Of a DNA stretch of 64,000 bases, positions 8,326 through 17,678 are shown one piece after another. Numbering within the stretch: the stretch's first letter is position 1; the number at the start of each line of letters is the position of its first letter. The stretch is from Aliidongia dinghuensis (GTDB taxonomy: Bacteria > Pseudomonadota > Alphaproteobacteria > ATCC43930 > CGMCC-115725). The translations under genes and the position numbers were made by a program. The DNA is taken from assembly GCF_014643535.1 (NCBI RefSeq), contig NZ_BMJQ01000005.1:62001-126000 (forward strand), in the 5' to 3' direction. The notes under the pieces are model-generated. The model did not search any database. It had not been told where the DNA came from and saw nothing but the letters and a program-made list of their open reading frames with translations.

Positions 8326-9054
8326 TCAGGACGCGGCCTTGCGCCTTCTTGGTATTCTCCCTGGTGGATTCGCCGCCTCAACGGGCGGGCTGCTGGCGAT
8401 GAAGCGGCTCATGCCTTGCGCGATATGGGTTTCGCCCGCCGCCCGCGCGCGCACCGGATCGCCGGCCGCGATGGCGCGGACGATCTCGGCGTGCTCGGCG
8501 TTCGACGCGCGCATGCCTTCGCTCGAGACGAGCGAGCGACGGCGGAACAGGTTCAACTCGGCGCCCAGCTCCTCATAGATCTTGAGGGCGCGCCGGTTGC
8601 CGGCAAAGCGCAGCAGGGTCGAGTGGAAATCGAGATTGAGCGCGTAATAGCCGGCGGCGTCGCCCGCCGTCTGCGCCGCGGTCATCTGCCGGACGAGCCC
8701 GCGCAGCGTCGCCACCTGCTCGCGTGTCGCGTGCAGGGCCAGCTTGGCGCAGGCGTTGCCCGTCAGCGCCACGCGGATCTCGTAGAGCTCGTGCGCCTCC
8801 TCGGCGCTGACCTTGCGTACGAACGAGCCCTGGTTGACGACGGTGACGACGAGGCCCGCCCCCTCGAGCCCGCGTACCGCCTCGCGGATCGGGCCGCGGC
8901 TGACGCCGAGCCGCGCCGCCAGCGCCAGCTCGTTCAAACGCTCACCGGCCTTGAGTTCGCCGGTCGTGATCAGGCGCTCGATCTCCTGGGCGGCAAGCGA
9001 GGCCAGCGACCGGGTCCTGAGGATGTCGAGTACGTCGAGCATGGGATCGTCCAT
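8326..9054 (-). CDS. GntR family regulator, FCD (FadR/VanR) subfamily
   Basis: The 242-residue protein has an N-terminal winged helix (ERLNELALAARLGVSRGPIR, about 38-57) and an FCD ligand domain with the metal-binding pattern D-x-x-x-H around LDFHSTLLRFAG. Such regulators usually respond to carboxylate intermediates. It lies between the ABC operon, which follows it on the same strand, and the divergent CaiB-type gene; the inverted repeat at 9078-9119 is its probable operator. The basic tail PRRRKAAS is unusual but harmless. Confidence 0.92.
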   Translation of the reverse strand: MDDPMLDVLDILRTRSLASLAAQEIERLITTGELKAGERLNELALAARLGVSRGPIREAVRGLEGAGLVVTVVNQGSFVRKVSAEEAHELYEIRVALTGNACAKLALHATREQVATLRGLVRQMTAAQTAGDAAGYYALNLDFHSTLLRFAGNRRALKIYEELGAELNLFRRRSLVSSEGMRASNAEHAEIVRAIAAGDPVRARAAGETHIAQGMSRFIASSPPVEAANPPGRIPRRRKAAS

Positions 9055-9077
9055 GCGCCATGGTGGGGATCGAAACC

Positions 9078-9119
9078 GTAAACTGTCAACACTATACAGT
9101 CTGATTGTCGACAGTTTAC
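9078..9119. promoter_or_regulatory. Inverted repeat between divergent GntR and CaiB genes (candidate operator)
   Basis: Perfect 10-base arms GTAAACTGTC (9078-9087) and GACAGTTTAC (9110-9119) are separated by 22 bases. The right arm overlaps the palindrome TGTCGACA. The pair lies within the 102-base gap between the two divergent start codons, so it probably controls both directions and binds the adjacent FCD regulator. Confidence 0.65.
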
Positions 9120-9156
9120 ACTACTGCCAAAGCTACAGGAAACGGGAGGGTCCCTG

Positions 9157-10329
9157 ATGTCTACCGCCTCGTTGGCACTTGCCCGGTTCAAGGTCCTTGA
9201 CCTGACGCGCGTGCGGGCCGGCCCGACCTGCGTCCGGCAGCTGGCCGACTGGGGCGCCGACGTCATCAAGGTCGAGCTGCCGGAGGCGCTCGACCAGGGC
9301 GAGCCGATGGGCGGTCCGCGCCACGGTCCGGACTTCCAGAACCTGCACCGCAACAAGCGCAGCCTGACCTTGAACCTGAAGGATCCGGCCGGCATCGCGA
9401 TCCTGAAGCGGCTCGCGCTCAAGGCCGACGTGCTCGTCGAGAATTTCCGCCCGGACGTGAAGCAGCGCCTGGGCATCGATTACGCGACGCTCGGAACCTT
9501 GAACCCGCGGCTCATCTACGCCTCGATCTCGGGCTTCGGCCAGGACGGGCCCTATGCCGACCGGCCGGGCTTCGACCAGATCGCCCAGGGCATGGGCGGG
9601 CTCATGTCGATCACCGGCGAGTCGGGACGCGGGCCGATGCGCGTCGGCATCCCGATCGCGGACTTGTGCGCCGGTATCTTCGCGGCTCAGGGCGTGCTGG
9701 TGGCGCTCCTGGAGCGCGAGACGAGCGGCAAGGGCCAGTGGGTGCAGAGCTCGCTCCTGCAGGCGCAGATCTTCATGCTCGATTTCCAGGCGGCGCGCTG
9801 GCTGATGGCGGGCGAGGTGCCGCCGCAGGCCGGCAACAATCACCCGACCAGCATCCCGACCGGCGTGTTCCGCACGCGCGACGGCCATATCAACATCGCC
9901 GCCGCCGGCCATGCGATCTGGCAGCGGCTCACGACCGTGCTCGGTGCCGAGGAATGGCTCGCTGATCCGCGCTTTGCCACCAGCGCCGCGCGCAGCCAGA
10001 ACCGCGATCTGCTGCAGGTCGAGATCGATGCCCGGACCGAGCAGGAAGACAGCGCCACCTGGATCGAGCGGCTCAACGCCGCCGGCGTGCCGTGCGGGCC
10101 GATCAACCGCATCGACCAGACCTTCGCCGAGCCGCAGGTCGAGCATCTCAAGATCGCCCGGGATCTGAGCGGCGTCCGCTATGTCGGCCAGCCGGTGACC
10201 CTCAGCCGCACGCCGAGTGCGATCGTCGATCCGCCGCCGGACCGCGGCCAGCACACCGACCAGATCCTGGGCGAGCTCGGCTTCAGTGCCGCCGAGATCG
10301 CCGAGGTGCGGGCGCGGCAGATCGTCTGA
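9157..10329 (+). CDS. CaiB/BaiF family CoA transferase (class III)
   Basis: The 390-residue protein shows the family pattern throughout: KVLDLTRVRAGPTCVRQLAD at the N-terminus, NLHRNKRSLTLNLKDPAG, the NFRPDV segment, and RVGIPIADLCAG, whose aspartate aligns with the catalytic Asp of formyl-CoA transferase. These enzymes move CoA between carboxylic acids. GGGAGGG lies 6 bases ahead of the ATG. It is divergent from the FCD regulator and followed convergently by an OFA-like MFS carrier, suggesting a carboxylate uptake-and-activation set. Substrate not assignable. Confidence 0.93.
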   Translation: MSTASLALARFKVLDLTRVRAGPTCVRQLADWGADVIKVELPEALDQGEPMGGPRHGPDFQNLHRNKRSLTLNLKDPAGIAILKRLALKADVLVENFRPDVKQRLGIDYATLGTLNPRLIYASISGFGQDGPYADRPGFDQIAQGMGGLMSITGESGRGPMRVGIPIADLCAGIFAAQGVLVALLERETSGKGQWVQSSLLQAQIFMLDFQAARWLMAGEVPPQAGNNHPTSIPTGVFRTRDGHINIAAAGHAIWQRLTTVLGAEEWLADPRFATSAARSQNRDLLQVEIDARTEQEDSATWIERLNAAGVPCGPINRIDQTFAEPQVEHLKIARDLSGVRYVGQPVTLSRTPSAIVDPPPDRGQHTDQILGELGFSAAEIAEVRARQIV

Positions 10330-10357
10330 CGGCCGAGAGAGGTCCGCCAGGCCCGGC

Positions 10358-11659
10358 TCACTTCTCGGCGAGCCGGGCCGGACGGGTGGTGCGCGACAGG
10401 CCGTAGACGATGCCGGCGGCGATCAGGTTCGTGCCGACGCTCGCCAGGATCGGCAGGGCGTAACTGTGGCTGAGGTCAAAGGCGAGGCCTGCGGCCCACG
10501 GGCCGATAAGCGTGCCGAACGCGACGCTGGTATAGAGCACGCCGATGATGCCGCTGACGTTGCGGCCGCCGAAATAGTCCATGACCAGCGCCGGCAGCAC
10601 GGCGACAAAGCCGCCGTAGAACACGCCGAATGCCAGCGCGAACAGCGCCAGGATCCAGGCCGCCGCTGTGGTCACCCAGAGCGAGACGGCCCAGACGGCA
10701 AGCGCCGCCGCCATGCCGAGGAACATCAGCAACAGCGACGGCTCGCGGCCGACCCGGTCGGCGAGGCTGCCCAGGAAGAAGCGGCCGCCCGTGCTGCCGA
10801 TGCCGATCACGCTGAGGAGCAGGACGGCAAGCGGCAGCGGCACGCCATGGTCCCGCGCATAGGGCACCAGATGGACGAACGGCACGAACAGGCCGAAGGA
10901 CGCAATGAGGCAGGCGGCATAGAGGCCAGCGAAGCGGCGCGAGTGGACCGCGGCGCCGACCGAATGACCCGGCGATCGAGAGTATTGGGACCCGACCCGA
11001 CCGGGGCGGGGCGATGCCGTGTCGCCGTCGGGCGCTAGGCCGCGATCGGCGGGATCGTTCTCGATCAGCAGGGCGAGGCCGCCGCCCAGCACTGCGGCGA
11101 GCACGCCCAGGACGAGATAGGTGTCACGCCAGCCCATGGCGGCGATGAGCCATGAGGCGACCGGCGGCATGACGAGCGTGCCCATGCCGATGCCGCTGAC
11201 CGCGAGGCCAGAGGCGAGGCCGCGCCGCCGGACGAACCAGCGCTGCACGGCGCCCACTGCGGGCACATAGGAACAGCCGACGCCGAGCCCGACACCCAGC
11301 CCGTAGGCCGCATAGACCTGCATGAGGCTCTCGGCCGCGCTCGCCGCCGCGAGTCCCGCGCCGATCAGCAGCATGCCGATGACCGCCAGGCGTCGGGAGC
11401 CCCAGCGGTCAGCGAGCGGGCCGCTCACGATGCCGAGCCCGAAATAGAGGAAGCCCGCGAGCGAGAACACGAGCGAGACCGAACCGCGCGAGGTCCCGAA
11501 ATCCCGCTGCAGCGATTCGACGAAGGTGCTGAACGTATAGGCGCTGCCGAAGCCGATGAAGGTCACGGCGAAGGTCGCCGCGACCACGAACCAGCCGTAA
11601 AACGGCCCCGGTCGAACCGGCGCGGATTCGGCACCAGGGCGAGGGCTCACGCGAAGCAT
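10358..11659 (-). CDS. MFS transporter, OFA/MCT-like
   Basis: The 433-residue protein has 12 predicted membrane segments, the MFS loop motif GPLADRWGSRRLA between TM2 and TM3, and FLGSLADRVGREPS in the second half. The opening PFYGWFVVAATFAVTFIGFG and the VGLGVGCSYVPAVG segment resemble the oxalate/formate antiporter and monocarboxylate groups. A hydrophilic central loop (about residues 205-235) links the halves. It converges on the CaiB-type gene and is divergent from a LysR regulator. Confidence 0.88.
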   Translation of the reverse strand: MLRVSPRPGAESAPVRPGPFYGWFVVAATFAVTFIGFGSAYTFSTFVESLQRDFGTSRGSVSLVFSLAGFLYFGLGIVSGPLADRWGSRRLAVIGMLLIGAGLAAASAAESLMQVYAAYGLGVGLGVGCSYVPAVGAVQRWFVRRRGLASGLAVSGIGMGTLVMPPVASWLIAAMGWRDTYLVLGVLAAVLGGGLALLIENDPADRGLAPDGDTASPRPGRVGSQYSRSPGHSVGAAVHSRRFAGLYAACLIASFGLFVPFVHLVPYARDHGVPLPLAVLLLSVIGIGSTGGRFFLGSLADRVGREPSLLLMFLGMAAALAVWAVSLWVTTAAAWILALFALAFGVFYGGFVAVLPALVMDYFGGRNVSGIIGVLYTSVAFGTLIGPWAAGLAFDLSHSYALPILASVGTNLIAAGIVYGLSRTTRPARLAEK

Positions 11660-11763
11660 CTTCCTTCTCCAGATAAGGAAAGCTAATCTCGTGCTACAAC
11701 ATCGTTCCCGGTTCTCTGGCTTACAAACGAGATCTTCTGCGGCAGTCAGATTAGGTATTCTAA

Positions 11764-12681
11764 ATGATAGATAATCGGCTGCCGCCGCTTAACGCACTCC
11801 GGGCCTTCGAGGCGACGGCGCGCCATCTCTCGGTGAAGAACGCGGCGGCGGAATTGTGCGTGACGCCCGGCGCCGTCAGCCAGATGCTGAAGCTGTTGGA
11901 AGGGCGTCTGGGCGTGGCGTTGTTCCGGCGGGTGAACCGCGGCATTTTCCTGACGGATGCCGGACAGGCCTATCTGCCGGCGATCCGCAATGCGTTCCGC
12001 CAGATCGCCGAGGCGACAGATCGGGTCGCGATATCGGCCGAAACCGGCTTGCTCACCGTCAGCGTCACGCCGTTCTTCGCCGCCGCCTGGCTCGTGCCGC
12101 GGCTCAAAGATTTTCAGGATGCCCACCCCGACATCGACCTGCAGGTCGTGACCGGCAATGCGCTCGCCGATTTCACGCGCGACGGCGTCGACCTGGCGGT
12201 GCGCCACGGCCTCGGGCGCTATCCGGGCCTCGTGAGCAAGCGCCTGTTCACCGTCGAGATGGTGCCGGTCGCGGCCCCGGCGCTGGTCGATCGCCTGGGC
12301 CGGCCCGCCGATGCCGCCGCACTCGCCCATTGGCCGCTGGTCCATGACGCGGAGCGCAAGGGCTGGCACCTGTGGTTCAGGGCCCAGGGCCTCGACGAGA
12401 TCGGTCCGCCGCGCGGCCCCGCGTTTGATGATGCCGCCCTGCTCATGCGCGCGGTCTCGACCGGCCAGGGTGCCGGCCTGCTGCCGGCCGCCATGGTCGC
12501 GGCCGAACTGGCGGAGCGACGGCTCGTCCGGCTGGCGGGCGACGCCTGGCTGCAGGACTTTGCCTATTACCTCGTCTGGCCGGAATCGGCGGGCGACCGG
12601 CCCAAGGTGGCGGCGTTCCGCCGCTGGATCCTCAAGGCCGCCGCGGACGATCCGATGGAACACGAGCCGATCGCGACTTGA
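11764..12681 (+). CDS. LysR family regulator (GcvA-like)
   Basis: The 305-residue protein opens RLPPLNALRAFEATARHLSV, the typical GcvA-group helix-turn-helix start, with the recognition region CVTPGAVSQMLKLLEGRLGV. The C-terminal part is the two-lobed effector domain. It is divergent from the MFS carrier across about 100 bases, in which CTAATCT (11683-11689) and AGATTAG (11748-11754) form a spaced inverted repeat that might contribute to its site. A role controlling the carrier is inferred from position only. Confidence 0.92.
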   Translation: MIDNRLPPLNALRAFEATARHLSVKNAAAELCVTPGAVSQMLKLLEGRLGVALFRRVNRGIFLTDAGQAYLPAIRNAFRQIAEATDRVAISAETGLLTVSVTPFFAAAWLVPRLKDFQDAHPDIDLQVVTGNALADFTRDGVDLAVRHGLGRYPGLVSKRLFTVEMVPVAAPALVDRLGRPADAAALAHWPLVHDAERKGWHLWFRAQGLDEIGPPRGPAFDDAALLMRAVSTGQGAGLLPAAMVAAELAERRLVRLAGDAWLQDFAYYLVWPESAGDRPKVAAFRRWILKAAADDPMEHEPIAT

Positions 12682-12685
12682 CCCA

Positions 12686-14896
12686 TCACGACAGCTGGTC
12701 GGCGCCCAATGCCGGCGTTGTCCGGCGGGGCAGGGCGAGCCTGAGCTTGGCGGCAAGCCCGTCCCGGCGGAATGGCTTCAGCAGGACCCACTCCTCGCCG
12801 CTCAGGCTCTCGACGTCGGCGAAGCCGGTGACGAAGACCACCGGCAGGTCGGGCCGCAGGTCGCGCGCGCGGCGCGCCAAGGCCACGCCGTTCAGCCCCG
12901 GCATGGCGAAGTCGGTGACGACGAGGTCGATGCGCGGGTCGCCCGCGAGCTGCGCCAGCGCCTCGGTGCCGTCGGCCGCCTCGATCACTGAGAAGCCGAG
13001 GCTGCGCACCATTTCCGCGACGGTTTCGCGCACGCCGGCATCGTCGTCGACGATCTGGATCAGCGCCGGCCCGTGATCGGCGACGGCCAGCGACGCCGGG
13101 GCTTCGACCGGTGCCGCCTCGGCCGCCGCTTCGACGCGCGGCAGATGGATCCTGACCGTGGTGCCACGCTCGAGCACAGTCTCGATCCGTACCACGCCGC
13201 CCGACTGCTGAACCATGCCGTAGACTTGGCTCAAGCCCAGGCCGGTGCCCTTGCCGGGCGGCTTCGTCGTGAAGAACGGGTCGAAGGCGCGGGCCAGCAC
13301 GTCCTCGGTCATGCCGGTGCCGGTATCGGCGACCGCAATCAGCACATAGTCGCCCAAAGACAGGTCGCTCGGGGACAGATCGGACCGGCTGTCGATCGCG
13401 ATGTTGTCGGTCGAAATCGTCAGGGTGCCGCCGGTCGGCATGGCGTCGCGCGCGTTGATCGCGAGGTTGAGCAGCACGAGTTCGAGCTGCACCGGATCGA
13501 CGAGCGCCGGCCACAGGCTGGGGCGCAAGGCGAGCTCGACGCCGATCGTGCCGCCGAGCGTGCTGCGCAGCATCTCCGTCATGTTGCCGATGAGCCGATT
13601 GAGGTCGACCACTTCGGGCGACAGGTGCTGCTTGCGGGAAAAGGCCAGCAGCTGCCCCGTCAGCGTCGCCGCGCGGTCGACCGCCGTCTGGATCGCCGCG
13701 AGGCCGCGCCGGGCGCGCGCACTTTGGCCGTCCAGGCTCAGGAATTCGAGATTGCCCATGATCGCGGTCAGCAAATTGTTGAAATCATGGGCGATGCCGG
13801 TGGTCAGCTGCCCGATCGCGTCGAGCTTCTGCGACTGGTAGAGCTGGCTCTCGGCGCGCTCGCGGGCCTCGATCGCCTCCGCCTTCTCGCCGAGCGCCCG
13901 GGTCAGCCGCTCGTAGGTGCCGAACTGATGCACGAGCGCCCAGACGACCAGTCCGATGGCGGCGATGCACAGGCCGCCGGCCGTCGCGTTGATGCTGGAA
14001 GTATGGCGCCAGTCCGCCAGGACCTGGTCGAGCGTGCGCGTCACGTTCACGACCAGCGGATAATCCTTGAGCGCCCGGGTCGCGACGATGCGCCGGTAGC
14101 CGTCGATCGACAACGGGGTCTCGTAGACGCCGGCATCGGCATGCAGCAGCGTTTCGGTGAAGGACTTGATCTGGAAGACCCGGCCGACGCCCTCGATCGA
14201 GGGATAGCGCGCGAGCAGGGTGCCGTCGCGCCGCCACAGGCTGATGCCGCTGCCGGGACCGAGTTCGAGCCCGTGATACAGATTCTCGAAATAACGCAGG
14301 TCGACGGCGCCCAGCACCAATCCGACGAATTCGCCCGAGGGACCGTTCACCCGACGCGCGACATAGAGCGTCCAGGTGCCGGTGCCGCGATTTTCGACCG
14401 GCTCGCTGATGTAGGCTCGCGTGGTCGGCATGTTGCCAAGCGCACTGAAATAGTCGCGGTCGGCGACGTTGATCGTCGGGATCGGGTAGTAGCGGGAAAA
14501 ATTGATGAGATGGCCGTCGGACGCGATCATGGCCACGGCGTCGAGCTGCGGCACGTCGGCGACCCGTGATCGGAGCAGCCGGTGAGTTTCAGCGCCGGCA
14601 TAGAGGCGCTGGAAATCGTCAGCCGTCTCGATGCCGTCGGCCTTCACCTGGTCGATGACGCTGTCGAGCACGAGATCGACGCCCTGGATCGCCCGGGCGG
14701 TCTGCTCGGCGAGCGACAGGTTGAGCGTCATCAGCTCGCGCTTCGCGTCGGCGATCTCCTTCGCCCGGGTTTCCAGTATCACGAACACGGTCACGGCGAG
14801 GACCAGCGCCGCCGACAGCACGCCGCCCACGACCAGCCGGCGGGTCGGCCGGCTTTCGCGCCATTGCCGGGCCCAGTCGTCCTTCACCGGTGCCAT
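12686..14896 (-). CDS. Membrane hybrid histidine kinase with Cache-like sensor and C-terminal receiver
   Basis: The 736-residue product has a membrane segment at about 20-41, a periplasmic Cache-type sensor (about 45-295), a second membrane segment near 305-325, and a coiled linker. A HisKA box follows with His370 (IAHDFNN), then a HATPase domain (N481, G1 box around D524) and a receiver domain with phospho-acceptor D662 (TDFAMPG). No response regulator lies beside it, so it is an orphan hybrid kinase. The start is uncertain: the ATG at 14896 abuts its GAAGGA, while a GTG at 14887 is 9 bases from the same site. A tandem 17-bp duplication covers this region. Confidence 0.9.
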   Translation of the reverse strand: MAPVKDDWARQWRESRPTRRLVVGGVLSAALVLAVTVFVILETRAKEIADAKRELMTLNLSLAEQTARAIQGVDLVLDSVIDQVKADGIETADDFQRLYAGAETHRLLRSRVADVPQLDAVAMIASDGHLINFSRYYPIPTINVADRDYFSALGNMPTTRAYISEPVENRGTGTWTLYVARRVNGPSGEFVGLVLGAVDLRYFENLYHGLELGPGSGISLWRRDGTLLARYPSIEGVGRVFQIKSFTETLLHADAGVYETPLSIDGYRRIVATRALKDYPLVVNVTRTLDQVLADWRHTSSINATAGGLCIAAIGLVVWALVHQFGTYERLTRALGEKAEAIEARERAESQLYQSQKLDAIGQLTTGIAHDFNNLLTAIMGNLEFLSLDGQSARARRGLAAIQTAVDRAATLTGQLLAFSRKQHLSPEVVDLNRLIGNMTEMLRSTLGGTIGVELALRPSLWPALVDPVQLELVLLNLAINARDAMPTGGTLTISTDNIAIDSRSDLSPSDLSLGDYVLIAVADTGTGMTEDVLARAFDPFFTTKPPGKGTGLGLSQVYGMVQQSGGVVRIETVLERGTTVRIHLPRVEAAAEAAPVEAPASLAVADHGPALIQIVDDDAGVRETVAEMVRSLGFSVIEAADGTEALAQLAGDPRIDLVVTDFAMPGLNGVALARRARDLRPDLPVVFVTGFADVESLSGEEWVLLKPFRRDGLAAKLRLALPRRTTPALGADQLS

Positions 14897-14913
14897 TCCT
14901 TCACCGGCGCCAT
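14880..14913. repeat. 17-bp tandem duplication over the kinase start
   Basis: On the minus strand ATGGCGCCGGTGAAGGA is followed at once by ATGGCACCGGTGAAGGA, differing in one base. The first ATG opens a 9-codon frame (MAPVKEWHR) whose TGA overlaps the GTG at 14887 in the kinase frame. The second ATG (14896) is itself in the kinase frame. Confidence 0.75.
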
Positions 14914-14963
14914 CTTTTCTCTCGGTCGCTCGGGACCATGCGGGAGCCGCTCCAAGTCGCCCG

Positions 14964-15001
14964 GACCACCATACTGACCCACCATACCGACCCACCATAC
15001 C
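14964..15001. repeat. 13-bp tandem repeats upstream of the kinase and epimerase genes
   Basis: Three near-identical units of GACCCACCATACC (the first lacks one base) follow each other, with the start of a fourth. They lie in the 265-base gap between the divergent hybrid kinase and epimerase genes. Apart from these repeats and the 17-bp duplication I see no gene in the gap. Confidence 0.75.
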
Positions 15002-15161
15002 GACACCGGGCGGATTCTGTCTCGGCGCGCGTGCATTGGCGGCGCCGAATCGGCACATCTGTGGTTGCAGCGGATGTGACTGGCGTCGTTAAGATTTCGG
15101 CATCGATCGGCCGCTATAACGGCAGGAAGCGGCAAAGCCGAACAAATTGGAGCGATAGCGG

Positions 15162-16118
15162 ATGGGGACGTATCTGGTGACCGGGGGCTGCGGCTTCATC
15201 GGCTCGCATCTGATCGAGAGTCTGGAGCGCGACGGCCATAGCGTGCGCGTGCTCGATGATCTCTCGACCGGCAAGCGTGAGAACCTCACCGGCTCGGCCG
15301 AGCTCGTGGTCGGCGACGTCGCCGATGCGGCACTCGTGCGGCAGGCGATGGAGGGGGTCGACGGCTGCTTCCACCTGGCGGCGATCGCCTCGGTCGAGCG
15401 GGGCAATCTCGACTGGCTCGGCACCCACTCGGCCAACCTGACCGGCGCCATCGCCGTGTTCGACGCGGCGCGCCGGCCGGGTGAGCGGGGGCCGGACTCG
15501 AGGGGCGTCCCGGTCGTCTATGCCTCGTCCGCGGCCGTGTTCGGCGACGAGCCGGGCATGCCGCTCACCGAGGCCTCGCCGACCCGGCCGCTCTCGGCCT
15601 ACGGCGCCGACAAGCTCGGGTGCGAGCTGCACGCGCGCGTCGCGGGTGCTGTCCATGGCGTACCCACCGCCGGCATGCGCTTTTTCAACGTCTATGGGCC
15701 GCGCCAGGACCCGAAATCGCCCTATTCCGGCGTGATCTCGATCTTCTGCGACCGGCTCGCCGCCCGGCGCCCGATCACGATCTTCGGCGACGGGCTGCAG
15801 ACCCGCGACTTCGTCTATGTCGCCGACGTGGTCCGCAGCCTGCGCGCGGCCATGAGCAGGATCGCGACCGCACCGACGATCACGACCGGCATCTACAATG
15901 TCTGTACCGGCCGTTCGACCTCGGTCGTCGACCTGGCGCATACGATCGCCGAGCTCTGCGGCATCGCGGCCGACATCACCTTCGCCCCGCCGCGGGCCGG
16001 CGAGATCCGCGTCTCGCTGGGTGCCCCCGACCGGCTGAGCGCAGAGCTTGGTGTCGAATGCCGCACGGAGATGGCCCAGGGCCTGCGCGCGACGCTCGAC
16101 AGCCTGAAGCGGGCTTAA
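15162..16118 (+). CDS. NAD-dependent epimerase/dehydratase (extended SDR, GalE-like)
   Basis: The 318-residue protein starts MGTYLVTGGCGFIGSH, the glycine-rich NAD site of extended SDRs. It has the serine region VVYASSAAVFGD and the catalytic Y-x-x-x-K in SAYGADK, and the late RPITIFGDGLQTRDFVYVAD stretch typical of UDP-sugar 4-epimerases and related enzymes. GGAG lies 9 bases before the ATG. No other sugar-nucleotide gene is near, so the exact sugar is unknown. Its stop overlaps that of the convergent DHA2 pump. Confidence 0.92.
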   Translation: MGTYLVTGGCGFIGSHLIESLERDGHSVRVLDDLSTGKRENLTGSAELVVGDVADAALVRQAMEGVDGCFHLAAIASVERGNLDWLGTHSANLTGAIAVFDAARRPGERGPDSRGVPVVYASSAAVFGDEPGMPLTEASPTRPLSAYGADKLGCELHARVAGAVHGVPTAGMRFFNVYGPRQDPKSPYSGVISIFCDRLAARRPITIFGDGLQTRDFVYVADVVRSLRAAMSRIATAPTITTGIYNVCTGRSTSVVDLAHTIAELCGIAADITFAPPRAGEIRVSLGAPDRLSAELGVECRTEMAQGLRATLDSLKRA

Positions 16119-17542
16119 ACGGTCGCCGCGTCGCGCGGCACCAGGCGCAGGAAGCTCGCGATGCTGGCAGCACCGGCAAAGCCCGCGCCCAAGGCAAGCG
16201 CCAGTGCCGCGCCGCCGCTGGACGAGAGACCGAAGCAGAGGGCGACCAGGGCCGCGCCGATGCTCTGGCCCAAGAGCCGCGCGGTCGCGACGATGCCGCT
16301 CGCCCCGCCGCTGCGGCCGGGCGGTGCTGCCGCCATGAGCGCCTTCAGGTTCGGCGACTGGAAGAAACCGAAGCCGAAACCGCAGATCGCCATGCGCCAG
16401 CTGATCTCTAAGACCGTGGGATGAGCGGGCAGGCCGGCCAGCAGCGCCATGCCGACGCTGAGGATGGCGAGGCCGAAGCCACCCAGGATCGCGGGCGGGT
16501 AACGGTCGGACAGGCGGCCGGCGATCGGCACGACCACGGCGACCACGACCGGCCAGGGCGTCATCAGGAACCCGGTCTCGACCTGGGTTCGGCCGAGCGC
16601 GCCCTGGAAATAGAACGGCAGCGAGACGAAGGCCAGGCCCTGGGCCGCAAAGGAGCAGACCGCGGTCACCGCGGAGAGCGCGAAGACCGGCCGGCGGAAC
16701 AGGTCGACCGGCAGCATGGGCGCCGGATGGGCCGTCTGCCGGCGCAGCATGGCCAGGCCGAACAGGCCGGCGCCCAGGAACTCGGCGGCGATGAGCAACG
16801 GCGAGGCCTGGTGCCCGGCCTCGCCGATCGCGACGATCAGGAGGCCGAAGGTGCCGGCGTTCAAGACGGCGCTCGTCACGTCGAAGCGATGGGGTGCCCG
16901 CACCGAATGGGGCAGGGCCGGGATCGCGACGGCGATGCCGAACAGGCCCAAGGGCACGTTGACCGCGAACAGCCAGGGCCAGGACGCGACCGACAGGATG
17001 GCGGACGCCACGGTCGGCCCGACGGCGAAGCACACCGCGACGACGAGCGCGTTGAAGCCCACGCCGCGGCCGAGCGAGCGGGCCGGATAGATGAAGCGGA
17101 TCAAGGCCGTGTTGACGCTCATGATGCCGCTGGCGCCGAAGCCCTGGAACACGCGGGCGATGGCGAGCGTCGGCAGCGACCAGGCCGCGGCGCAGACGAG
17201 CGAGGCAAGGGTGAAGAGCGCCAGGCCCACGATATAGATGCGCCGATAGCCGAGGATGTCGCCCAAGGAGGCGAGCGGCAGCAGCGAGACCATGAGCGCC
17301 AGCTGGTAGGCGTTGACGACCCAGATCGAATCGGCAGCACTCGCCTTGAGATCGGCGGCGATGGTCGGCAGCGCCGTGTTGGCGATCGCCGTGTCGAGCG
17401 TCGCCATGCCGACGGCGATGACGAGCGTAGTGACGGCCCAGCCCCGCCGCCCCGGCGGCAGCCCGTCCTCGATCGAGGGTGGGGCGACCGGTGCCTGGGG
17501 GACCGGAATTGCGGGTGCCAGCGTCTCGTCCAACCTGTCCAT
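16115..17542 (-). CDS. MFS drug efflux pump, DHA2 family (14 TM)
   Basis: The 475-residue protein has about 14 hydrophobic segments, the DHA2 hallmark TLVIAVGMATLDTAIANTAL in TM1 and LASLGDILGYRRIY as the loop 2-3 motif. The family exports drugs or dyes with proton antiport, usually with or without an EmrA-like adaptor; none is present here. It is preceded by a spaced inverted repeat (17570-17608) that may bind a repressor. The stop codon overlaps that of the convergent epimerase. Confidence 0.9.
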   Translation of the reverse strand: MDRLDETLAPAIPVPQAPVAPPSIEDGLPPGRRGWAVTTLVIAVGMATLDTAIANTALPTIAADLKASAADSIWVVNAYQLALMVSLLPLASLGDILGYRRIYIVGLALFTLASLVCAAAWSLPTLAIARVFQGFGASGIMSVNTALIRFIYPARSLGRGVGFNALVVAVCFAVGPTVASAILSVASWPWLFAVNVPLGLFGIAVAIPALPHSVRAPHRFDVTSAVLNAGTFGLLIVAIGEAGHQASPLLIAAEFLGAGLFGLAMLRRQTAHPAPMLPVDLFRRPVFALSAVTAVCSFAAQGLAFVSLPFYFQGALGRTQVETGFLMTPWPVVVAVVVPIAGRLSDRYPPAILGGFGLAILSVGMALLAGLPAHPTVLEISWRMAICGFGFGFFQSPNLKALMAAAPPGRSGGASGIVATARLLGQSIGAALVALCFGLSSSGGAALALALGAGFAGAASIASFLRLVPRDAATV

Positions 17543-17569
17543 CGACCACCGTTCGGGTCAGCCGCGCAT

Positions 17570-17608
17570 TCGTCAGACTATTGGTCCATGCCGGTCCGTG
17601 TCTGACGA
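17570..17608. promoter_or_regulatory. Inverted repeat upstream of the DHA2 pump (candidate operator)
   Basis: Perfect 9-base arms TCGTCAGAC (17570-17578) and GTCTGACGA (17600-17608) with a 21-base spacer lie 28 bases upstream of the pump start. Efflux genes of this class are commonly repressed by TetR- or MarR-type proteins; none is encoded beside it. Confidence 0.5.
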
Positions 17609-17678
17609 GATCGAAATCTGCAAGGCAGGGTGCGGGTTCAGGCGTTGGCTCCCGCAAGGATCGTATCGGGCTTCCCGC

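Noticed and set aside
11683..11754. CTAATCT/AGATTAG inverted repeat as a definite LysR operator
   Set aside because: Arms are only 7 bases and 58 bases apart and do not show a T-N11-A core; mentioned only as a possibility.
14964..15001. Possible CRISPR-like repeat
   Set aside because: Units are contiguous with no spacers and only 13 bases long.
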